Source: Orobanche coerulescens
Lineage: Eukaryota > Streptophyta > Magnoliopsida > Lamiales > Orobanchaceae
Direction of reading: 5' to 3'
Length of the DNA: 64,000 nucleotides
Assembly (NCBI GenBank): GCA_033398695.1
Contig: CM065802.1
Span: 136,510,096-136,574,095 of the forward strand
Below, piece after piece: positions 57,601 through 64,000 of this stretch. Every line of letters begins with the position of its first letter. Positions within the stretch are counted from its first letter, which is position 1. A program made the translations under genes and the position numbers. Under the pieces are notes generated by a model. It was not told the DNA's origin. It made no database searches and worked only from the letters and a program-made list of their open reading frames with translations.

Positions 57601-58611
57601 TCATGTGTAAATAAATGAGGTACATGTAATAAAATAGCCAATATATTCAGCAACTCTTTTTAATATTTGAAATTACTTGTTTTAAAGTTGTACTTTTTGT
57701 GTGCAGGATCAAGAGAAAAGTATTCACTGAAACTGGAACCCTCGGTGATCAGACAAAGTGCTTATATCTAACATAATTGTAATTACATTACACACCTACA
57801 CTGCAAATATAACAAATCGAATATGAACTATAATCTAGAGCTTGACCAAACCAAAGTGTTTGCAGAAGGGAACCTGAATATCAACTATCAAGCAAGTAAT
57901 ATATCCTAAGAAAACCAAATGAACTTGAGGAAGATCTATAAACGAAATAGCAATAAACTTAGTACAAAATCAAGAAGAACTTACAACATATTTTGACGAG
58001 CTAGATGACCTCAACAGAAATAGCAGAGGCTTTACAATCTTTTGAATGTCCTCCTTCGGAGCCATAATCCAGTGAACCCCAGCAGCAGCCAGCACTACGG
58101 CACTATTAGAGCTCCACAATAATGGTGATGTACACTGCAACAAGATCTTCACATCATCATTGCTTTTGGCAGATGTAACACACGAACCATCGGATCCAAG
58201 GAAATCTCGATTTACATGACACAACTGAGAGAAATACATTTCTGGTCCTTCAAGGTAACTCCGAGAGACTCTCTCTGCAATCTCAGTACATATGTCAAAG
58301 TCTGTGCCACCAAGGGGTTTTCCCATAGCTTGATAAGGTTCTGATTCCTCGTTTTTGGAATTATCCTTACCGAGAGCATTGGAAAACAGCATTAGAGATT
58401 CTCCAACTAGCCCATGTCTCGCAATTACAAATCGTAAAAGACTCCCAATCAAGACAATCTGACCCCATTCTTCCACATCAAGAAGAGTCTCACACAATCT
58501 TTTGTAATTTCTTCCTATCAGAGATAAATTATTTGGACATATAGAAGCAAAGGCAGCAGCAGCAGCACCAACAACTCCAGGAGAGTTGTCCTCCATCAAC
58601 ATTCCAACAAT
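41619..58611 (-). CDS. AP3BA: AP-3 adaptor complex subunit beta (partial at 5' end)
   Basis: Exons on the minus strand: 57985-58611, 57042-57215, 55857-55983, 55629-55735, 53037-53237, 43931-44910, 42360-42629 and 41619-41976 (stop 41619-41621). All borders are GT/AG and the phases agree, giving 947 residues without a stop. Residues 1-412 are armadillo/HEAT-type adaptin trunk (for example NSAVVLAAAGVHWIMAP, RDPDRRFAADTVTTIGLCAQ). Residue 500 starts FYLPGSLSQIVLHAAPGYEP, then a Ser/Glu/Asp-rich hinge to about 690 and a C-terminal ear ending VKINCEETVFGLNLLNRIVV. AP-3 sorts membrane proteins from endosome/Golgi to the vacuole; the plant beta subunit is known as PAT2. The trunk start (roughly 150-190 residues by comparison with the family) is missing: the first exon here opens at a splice acceptor, so earlier exons are probably beyond 64000. 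Confidence 0.94.
45361..45655. repeat. Intron duplication, copy 1 (empty Tourist site)
   Basis: It matches 46007-46163 joined to 49714-49875 with scattered differences. Here ACCTTAAGTTAGC (about 45481-45493) is continuous, whereas in copy 2 the TAA is split by an insertion. Confidence 0.75.
46493..48073 (-). pseudogene. RTE LINE reverse transcriptase (3' two thirds)
   Basis: Three overlapping frames: 47269-48073 (KKAEGPDGIPIEGWRCLGE, YRGIKLMNHTMKLWERVIE, MVFIDLEKAYDKVPREVLW and GVHQGSALSPFLFAIVMDEL), 47024-47272 (MMFADDIVLVDEM with the FADD active site intact, FRYLGSILQKDG) and 46493-47011 (LYDTECWAVKYSHVHKMNVA, RWFGHVRRRPIDAPVQRLEE). At least two frame changes and one stop separate them. 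Further coding text resumes after the hAT at 49475-49637 (ARIRDRRTRDIG). Confidence 0.88.
48415..48625. repeat. TA and TG microsatellites
   Basis: Runs of TA interrupted by TG, with two copies of a 40-bp AGTACCAAGAAGATCAGGGA unit between them. A third such block is at 48990-49110. The Tyr-Ile ORFs in this area are readings of these repeats. Confidence 0.88.
48610..48945. mobile_element. MITE with about 45-bp inverted ends, nested in the hAT
   Basis: The left end reads TTTATTTTCAAAACCCTGTT then AAGTGCGAGAACTGCGAGAA. The right end is its near reverse complement (TTCTCGCAGTTCTCGCACTT, then TCTGAAAATAAAACTCC). The centre holds GTAGGGGTTATAG-like repeats. It is a deletion-type MITE; superfamily not certain. 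Confidence 0.72.
49912..50545. repeat. hAT-like repeat with ATGGTTATCAC ends and CTAGTCGAC words
   Basis: ATGGTTATCACAATGCC near 50047 pairs with GTGATAACCAT near 50532. Between them are several CTAGTCGAC words. Two direct repeats of about 125 bp (49912-50040 and 50394-50520, sharing CCCATCAGCGTCCAAAC) lie outside and inside the unit. No clean target duplication was found. Confidence 0.5.
50709..52047. repeat. Recent tandem duplication of about 350 bp
   Basis: Copy 1 is 50709-50738 joined to 51380-51699. Copy 2 is 51699-52047. Over the compared part I see only about two base differences (for example CCTACGGGAGG against CCTACAGGAGG). Copy 1 carries the hAT; copy 2 does not. Confidence 0.88.
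50731..51379. mobile_element. Non-autonomous hAT element, empty site present in tandem copy
   Basis: 50739-51371 (633 bp), starting CAATGTTACCTGG and ending TTAGGTAACACTG, with inverted ends CA[A/G]TGTTACCT. The target duplication ATCTCAAC is at 50731-50738 and 51372-51379. The subterminal words GCGGTACG and GGTACGC recur at both sides. The duplicated copy at 51701-51740 still has the uninterrupted target ATCTCAACCATGC. Confidence 0.92.
52048..53036. other. Intron DNA, no further gene seen
   Basis: It has three diverged copies of a CTACTCAAGATTACAAA unit (about 52107, 52163, 52213). The ORFs here show no family resemblance. Confidence 0.5.
53238..55628 (-). other. AP-3 beta intron, 2.4 kb, no gene seen
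   Basis: AT-rich. Exon ...SHEN joins VIVHLVRGLDSM across it. No transposon or RNA gene is recognisable. Confidence 0.65.
55984..57041 (-). other. AP-3 beta intron, about 1.06 kb
   Basis: It joins ...ILLEFQ to DYIRDPDRR. Noncoding; nothing else is recognised. Confidence 0.7.
57216..57984 (-). other. AP-3 beta intron, 769 bp
   Basis: It joins ...SSSSKYV to VLCNIQVFAK. Noncoding. Confidence 0.75.
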
Positions 58612-60129
58612 CTGCAAGATATCTATAGTCAATTAGCACCTAAACATATGTAAATGAAAATATCAAACTCATGAATTCAGCTTCTTTATGGAGAGATGGA
58701 AACCAGCATTTAAAATGAGCCAACTTTGCCAAAGCATACTCTAAATAGCACAGCAAACACGTTTGTTAAGATAAGATATTCGACTCGCATCTAGCATGTA
58801 TCATATTTAGCTTCACAAGTTGTCAAAGTTTCAAGTTTTGGAAAATATCAAAAGTTGAACTAAAGATATCGAAGTTTTAGAATATGGAATTGTTCATATT
58901 TCAACGATATAGGTTAGACTTGGATAGAATCAAGATACAGTTTAAAGTATCTTAACATTAAAAGTTGATGGATGAGCATTTTATCATATAATTAATAGAG
59001 TTATAGAATTTAACGGATCTACACAAATTTGAGAGTAAGAAGAAAGTTAAAAGTAATGCCAAGAAGAAAAAAGGTGTGGTTTACTCAAATTTGATGTTAA
59101 ACCTTGTCTTCTAAAGACTAAAGAAGATGTACTTGTCACAGGAGAACAGACCGAGAAATAGAACCCAACATCAGTTGATCATGATAAAGATTGTAGTCTG
59201 CACCAGTTTCCCTAGGATGGAAAACGAAACCACCACGGATCAATTATCCAGTTCTTTTGAAAGGCAAGTAAGTTTGAAAAAAAAAAGTGTGTTTCGAACA
59301 TTAAGACAATAAAATGAAGACTGGCTTCTTCTAGCACAAACCTTCCCTAAGTTCAATCGTTTCCTAAATCACATATTTTGGTTCCTCAGGGACCAGGTAG
59401 CTCCACTCAAAGTCGCGAAACTCAAATAAGAGAGTAAATAAATGCTGGATTATACAGTTTAATGTACTCACTCCATCAAAAGAGAACCAGAACTGATCCT
59501 AGAATTTTATAGACTTTGTCGCGGCCAATTGCTCCACTAATCAATATCGTCAAGCACAGGTATATCAGAGACCATAAATCTCAGCTTATACGGTTAAATG
59601 CCAACTCCATCAAAAGAAACCAAGCTAACCGTAGTATTCCAGAGGCCCAACCAATCATGACACTTGAGCTAGGCCTCAATAGTTCTTTACTCAGCTTCTC
59701 ATTCTTCAGTCTAGGTCTGGGAAATATATATACCATCCCCTCATGCACAGAATCAACAAGTGTGCATTTCCACACTTCAGAGGACCAAAAGTCAAATTGA
59801 TTTGCTCTTTTTTCATTAAAGGAATATGTATCTGAAGTAGGAAAATATGACATATGATCTGACCCTTGATATATGGCAAGCACCTCTGGGAATGACACCG
59901 ACCTGGCCTCGTGATTGTATCCAATACAATAAAGAACCACCCAAACTTAAGCAACTCAGGTGCTAAAAAACTGGACGAACACTACGAGGGATAATGATAT
60001 TTTCCATTCATACATAATTCTGCAGTACAACTTTACAGTTCTAAATGAGGGTTAGAATCATCACTTCCAATCCTTGATTACAAGGAACATTCCAGATGAA
60101 AATTGGCTGAACCTCAAAGATCTGATCTT
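58612..60129 (-). other. Upstream intron DNA of AP-3 beta, no exon found
   Basis: I looked for the missing N-terminal adaptin exons on the minus strand and found none. The ORFs at 59581-59954 and elsewhere show no family resemblance. Confidence 0.5.
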
Positions 60130-60370
60130 CGTCAAAAATAAAAAAATACTCCGACGCCAACAACCAGCCTCAAGCCAGAGATTAGAGATATTCATCCCAA
60201 GCTTGTCTGTAGCTCCTTGAACAAGATCTTGCCAAGGCAAGCCCCTTGCCTTTAGTGAGAAAATTTGCAATTTGCTCTGACGTAGGGGCATAGGTCATAT
60301 ATATTCGCCCAATTTTCCCTTTATGAAGCACTGAACAACTTCACCATGTATGGTTCTGTCATCATCGACT
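60130..60370 (-). pseudogene. Copia RNase H C-terminal remnant
   Basis: The minus strand reads FIKGKLGEYI, then TYAPTSEQIANFLTKGKGL, then in a shifted frame LVQGATDKLGMNISNLWLEA. This is the end of copia pol (the APTSEQ-AD-LTK motif and the LGM ending). No LTR is attached. It is an old, isolated fragment. Confidence 0.7.
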
Positions 60371-60959
60371 GGTTATGATATTGGCTAATGAGTCACCTTA
60401 TTATCAAAATTATCAAAACATAACCATAAGTTCATTGACTTTGGGTTGTAAGTCTTCAAGACCAATTTAACCCACAAAAATCTCACAAATCCCTTGAGGT
60501 ACAACTCTGGATTCAGCTTCTATGGATTTTCTACGGATATATTGGTTTAGGGATTCGGGTAATGGGGAGAAGTTTCGAGGATGATAGGGCGTTTGATGTG
60601 ATGTATTGGGAAATGTGTGAATGGGTAGAGAAATTCATTGCATATCTTTGATTGGTAGATTGGAGAAGTGATTGGTGGAAGTGTGTGACTGAGGTAAGGT
60701 AAAAACCAACACCCTAAATATTCTTCCTACAATGAGTCCATAAAGTGATGGATCATACTAACTACAAATGCTATATTCAGCGACCTGTGAGATAAGTAAA
60801 ATGGTGTTTCCTTCCAAAATTGGTGTTGATATGCTACATCATTCACATGTTTGTCGGTTCTCGACTTCTTACTCGAATCTACTGTTCGCCAAGTGTCCTA
60901 CATCCTGGCATTTCAGTTTCTTCTAATAACTCAAGAAATTTCTTTTTGTTGAATATCTT

Positions 60960-61213
60960 AGGAGTTCAAATGGTGTTGGAGATTTCAGAGGGAAACAGGA
61001 ACTCTACGGCACAGGGTGATTAGAAGCAAATATGGTCTTAAAGACAATATATGGGAGGCAGGTTTTGCTGTTAGGACCACTTTGAGAAGCCCCTTGAAAT
61101 TCATCCCGCGTGTCCATTTGGAATGCATTCGATCAGTGAAAGTCCAAGTTAGAAATGGTAACAAGGTTCAGATTTGAGAAGATGCTTGGTTAGGCTACTC
61201 CCCCATTCCCCTC
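60960..61213 (+). pseudogene. LINE (L1-type) ORF2 C-terminal fragment
   Basis: From 61018 the plus strand reads VIRSKYGLKDNIWEAGFAVR and, further on, VQVRNGNKVQI, stop, EDAWLGYSPIPL. The pattern IRSKYG ... VRNG..V.(W)ED.WLG is the segment after the RT in plant L1-type LINEs, before the zf-RVT domain. A stop replaces the usual Trp (TGG to TGA). It is cut on the right by the LTR of element E at 61214. Confidence 0.65.
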
Positions 61214-61950
61214 TGTTGGAGCAAAATCGGTATTATGCGCTGTGTTGCGGAAGAAAATCGGTATTATGCGCCGTGTTGCGGAAGCGTAAATTAAATGTGC
61301 GAAAATTAAACGACACAAGGATTTATAGAGGTTCGGCTATTAACGAAGATTACATCCTCTCTCGGTATCTTTTTCAATAGGATGAAGATCAACCTCTGCA
61401 CCTCTCTTCTATCGGTCGAGGGATAACCGTTACAAGCTCGTCTTCTATCGGTCCGAGTAAACCGTTCAATCTCTCTTCTATCAGTCGAGATATTACCGCT
61501 TGTACTTGTCTTTCTGTCGGTCCAAGTTAAACCGTTTTCCTTTTCTATTGGACAAGAAATCAACCACTCTAACTTTCTATAGGTACTAGATAAACCTCAC
61601 TTAGATATCGATTGCGATTCTAACAATGCCGGATCCTTGATCCCAATAACACCGAATGTATAAACACTCAAACTATCAATATAAGCACAATTACAACAAC
61701 AAGAATGTGTATAATAATCTCTGATCAATATATCAAATGCTTTGCGTTGTTGTGTCTTCAATACCATAGGAAGTGGTATTTATAGGCTCCAAAGCCTCAA
61801 CTAGCCGTTAGCTCCCTGACTCTTCATTACGTACGCTATCGCTCCTCCTTTACGTACGTTACCATTATTACGTACGTTAATATCAACTTGTCTATGCTTT
61901 GCGTTGTTGTGTCTTCAATACCATAGGAAGTGGTATTTATAGGCTCCACA

Positions 61951-62567
61951 GCCTCAACTAGGGCTGTTAGCGGTCCGAGTGAACCCGAAACCCGGTCATG
62001 AACCGGACCGAAATACCCGGGACCGAAACTCACCCGAAAGCTAACGAGTTCGGATTCGAGTTCTAAATATTGAACCGAAACCGATAAGACCCAGACCGAT
62101 AAAACCGAAAAGAAACCCGGTAATAAATTAAAAAAAAAGTTTATATGTATTTTATAATTTATATATTTTATACATATATTATTAATACGTTTTGCATGTT
62201 TTAAACACAAATAGCATGCTGGTCAAGTAGTTAAGACGCTATACCTTTGAACAAAATGTCTGGAGTTCGAATCATGTAACCCCCATTTATGTGATTTATT
62301 TTGCTGATCTTCCTTCATTTTCCTAGTAAAGATCCATCCCACATAGGGCTGTTAGCGGTCTGAGTGAACTCGAAACCCGGTCATGAACCGGACCGAAATA
62401 CCCGGGACCGAAACTCACCCGGAAACTAACGAGTTCGGATTCGAGTTCTAAAAATTGAACCGGAACCGTTATCGGTCCGGACCGGATCTACCCGGTAACC
62501 TATCGGACCGGATCCGAATCTGGAGAAAACCGGTCCGAACCGATCCGATAACAGCTCTAGCCTCAAC
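61951..62567. mobile_element. hAT MITE in LTR E, with two left ends
   Basis: 61959-62559, starting TAGGGCTGTTA and ending TAACAGCTCTA, with target duplication GCCTCAAC at 61951-61958 and 62560-62567. A second copy of about 125 bp of the left end starts at 62346 (TAGGGCTGTTAGCGGTCTGA), so the element has two left ends and one right end. Confidence 0.9.
62205..62345 (+). ncRNA. SINE-like tRNA-derived segment (pol III boxes)
   Basis: TGGTCAAGTAGTTAAGACGC (about 62220) resembles a degenerate tRNA A box, and GGAGTTCGAATC (about 62262) resembles a B box, with about 30 bp between them as in tRNA-derived SINEs. It lies between the two left-end copies of the hAT MITE. No full tRNA fold is possible by eye, so it is not a functional tRNA gene. 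Confidence 0.42.
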
Positions 62568-63045
62568 TAGCCGTTAGCTCCCTGACTCTTCATTACGTAC
62601 GCTATCGCTCCTCCTTTACGTACGTTACCATTATTACGTACGTTAATATCAACTTGTTACGTACGTTACACTTCATGCAAATCAGTCCAGTGGCTTCTGT
62701 CTTGATCATTACGTACGTTAGTCTTTTATCATTACGTACGTTATGTATAGCCAATATGTCCGTTGCATGCTGACCTATGCCATGACGTCATCTCCAACGT
62801 TCTCCTTGTTTGAATTCACAAACACATCATTACGTACGTTAGCCATCCTTCCTTACGTACGTTAAGCTCCTTATATTACGTACAATATATAACACATGTT
62901 ACGTACGTTAACCCTTGAACAATTCCAGCTTTTTGCATCTTCGACTCCTTCGATGCTTTGCTTCGCTTCTTTATTGTTTTGTTTTGTTTATCAACTTAAT
63001 CATCAAAACTCTATTAATGAATGTATGGAATAAAATATTCCAACA

Positions 63046-63055
63046 ATCTCCCCTT
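63046..63055 (-). other. Polypurine tract of element E
   Basis: ATCTCCCCTT on the plus strand next to the LTR end, as in element C. Confidence 0.83.
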
Positions 63056-63539
63056 TTTTGATGATTACAAAACAACCCTTGAATTGGATAAAATCTGCAA
63101 CAATAAAATATATGTATATTATACGAATCAAAGTTTTCGGCTTTGATCGTTTCGTTAGTCTCTCCGATTTTTCTTTTCTTGTCATTTTCGACTTCTCCGT
63201 TCCTCCCCCTTTTTGTATACTTTTCTTTTCTCCTTTTCGACTTTTTCGATTTTAATATTTTTCGATTTCTTCGTCTTTTCTTTTCTCCCCCTTTTTGCAT
63301 TTTTATTTTTCTCGTCATTCTTCCATGACGCTTTTTATCAATTCAACTCTTTTCTCCCCTTTTTTGTATTCAGCAAAAAGTGTAATAAAAACGAATAAAA
63401 AATACCAAATTGATGTATAAAAAAATATGCGATACCAATTGATGAATATAACTATATGCATTAAGAAGGGTATAACTCCCCCTGACAAAAATATTTATTT
63501 TAAAAAATATACTCCCCCTGAGTAAAATACCAATTGTTA

Positions 63540-64000
63540 AAAGTTAATTTTGGGGATCCAACTTATAGTTGGTTTTTGTTCCGAGACGTAAACGATGTTT
63601 GGAATGGTGGTTCCTTTAGGAATCCAAATTTTCTTAACTTTAATCGTCCGTCTTGGGCTTTTACAGTTTGAAATATGGTGCCCGAATTTCAAATATTATT
63701 TGCAATGGGGTATCTTCAAGTTCACGGATTCGGTTTTAAAATTTTGTTTGAATCCCAACCCCTGTTTGTTCAAAGTAAATTTTTGAACCGAGAGCATTTG
63801 TTCAAATTTCTCGTTTCCACACGAGAATTTCTTTATTAAATTTTTGAGCTCGGTTTGACTTTTCAAAAGATCATTCTTCAAAATATTTTCGTTTTCAACG
63901 CATTTTAAATGATCGGTCTCGACAAATTTTCCCTTTTCAAGTATTTTGGAAATCTCGGTTTCCAATAATTTATTTTCAGATTTAAGGGATTTAATCTCGG
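63540..64000 (-). pseudogene. Element E gag-like zinc-knuckle segment
   Basis: 63696-63965 encodes LKSQTELKNLIKKFSCGNEK and FEQMLSVQKFTLNKQGLGFK, homologous to 18993-19310 of element C, with a Lys/Glu-rich probable coiled coil before it. The downstream zinc knuckle is damaged (a Cys codon changed and a stop inside), then IKVKKIWIPKGTTIPNIVYV follows. It extends past the window edge. Confidence 0.68.

Larger units (their letters stand above)
61777..62900 (-). promoter_or_regulatory. LTR E promoter with duplicated TATA box and ACGTACGTTA sites
   Basis: TATA boxes (plus TATTTATA) lie at 61777-61784 and 61934-61941 because the segment is duplicated. TTACGTACGTTA words occur between them and again at about 62615-62900. 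The hAT at 61959-62559 now separates the second TATA box from the main array. Confidence 0.55.
61214..63045 (-). repeat. 3' LTR of element E, enlarged and rearranged
   Basis: TGTTGGAGCAAAATCGG to TTCCAACA, 1832 bp against about 1045 bp for C. The excess is a small duplicated word at the left (TCGGTATTATGCGC twice, 61230 and 61259), a duplication of about 155 bp that includes the TATA region, and a 601-bp hAT. Confidence 0.88.
61214..64000 (-). mobile_element. Copia-family element E (partial, same family as B and C)
   Basis: An LTR at 61214-63045 is followed by a polypurine tract and gag-like coding text on the minus strand. The PPT side faces right, so this is the 3' LTR and the element continues past the window edge. 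The internal sequence is collinear with the right of element C's 3' LTR (pyrimidine-rich block, then the zinc-knuckle segment). It may be gag-only like C; this cannot be decided from the window. Confidence 0.87.

Noticed and set aside
58612..58632. Met start of the ORF that covers the first AP-3 exon (MTIDILQ)
   Set aside because: The first residues are intron sequence; TTGCAG just before ATTGTTGG is a good splice acceptor and family homology begins at IVGML.
59581..59954. 119-residue minus-strand ORF upstream of the first AP-3 exon, as the missing N-terminus
   Set aside because: It shows no adaptin repeat text and no splice sites in the right phase. It is probably chance.
62214..62290. Possible tRNA gene
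   Set aside because: Only A-box and B-box-like words are present. No acceptor stem or anticodon arm could be formed by eye, so it is called SINE-like only.
1..64000. CRISPR-like arrays or a prokaryotic defence system
   Set aside because: The repeats are either tandem, palindromic or dispersed transposon ends. None has regular repeat-spacer spacing, and the DNA is a plant nuclear sequence.

Overview
This is nuclear DNA of a flowering plant, most likely a eudicot. It shows spliced exons with plant GT/AG sites, plant-type Ty1/copia LTR retrotransposons (three with an initiator-tRNA-Met primer site), RTE-type LINEs, a Helitron with a RepHel and an RPA-like gene, and many hAT and Harbinger derivatives. 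I cannot name the species. There are no bacterial operons, CRISPR arrays or rRNA genes, and I recognise no functional tRNA gene.

Only one cellular gene is recognisable. It encodes the large beta subunit of the AP-3 adaptor complex (minus strand, 41619-58611, eight exons seen). The reading frame is open through all eight exons and ends in a normal stop. The first N-terminal exons (roughly 150-190 residues by family comparison) are not seen and probably lie beyond the right edge, behind another retrotransposon. One 8.1-kb intron (44911-53036) holds most of the insertions described below.

Layout. 1-7221: a decayed copia element (A, minus) that interrupts the gag of a second copia element (B; gag 7222-7600, LTR 7658-8933). 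8934-14110: noncoding DNA with hAT remnants, a fragment of an RPA-like gene and several MITE-like repeats. 14112-26085: a long inverted repeat (MITE-like) split by copia element D (14597-25874, TSD TGGTA). D is itself split by the gag-only copia element C (17399-21627, TSD TAGTG). 26287 to about 36.8 kb: a 10.5-kb Helitron (minus) with an apparently intact RPA-like gene and a decayed RepHel gene. 36836-38441: a 5'-truncated RTE LINE. 38588-39855: a hAT deletion derivative with a perfect 8-bp TSD. 41619-58611: the AP-3 beta gene. Its large intron contains a Tourist-like element (46164-49713), holding an RTE LINE (46392-49637), holding a hAT (48082-49466), holding a MITE (about 48610-48945). A related unoccupied copy of the Tourist target lies at 45485. 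A second hAT (50739-51371) and a young tandem duplication (to 52047) follow. 60130-61213: small copia and LINE remnants. 61214-64000: the left part of copia element E, same family as B and C, with a rearranged LTR carrying a hAT and a SINE-like segment.

The transposon proteins would act together only within each element (gag, protease, integrase and RT for the copia elements; Rep/helicase and RPA for the Helitron). Nearly all carry nonsense changes or frameshifts, several of the C-to-T type expected from decay of methylated DNA. LTRs of the B/C/E family share an array of TTACGTACGTTA palindromes just upstream of a TATA box, which looks like a bZIP-type enhancer. All coordinates were read by eye. 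Exon borders of the AP-3 gene were checked by codon phase; those of the Helitron RepHel gene are approximate.
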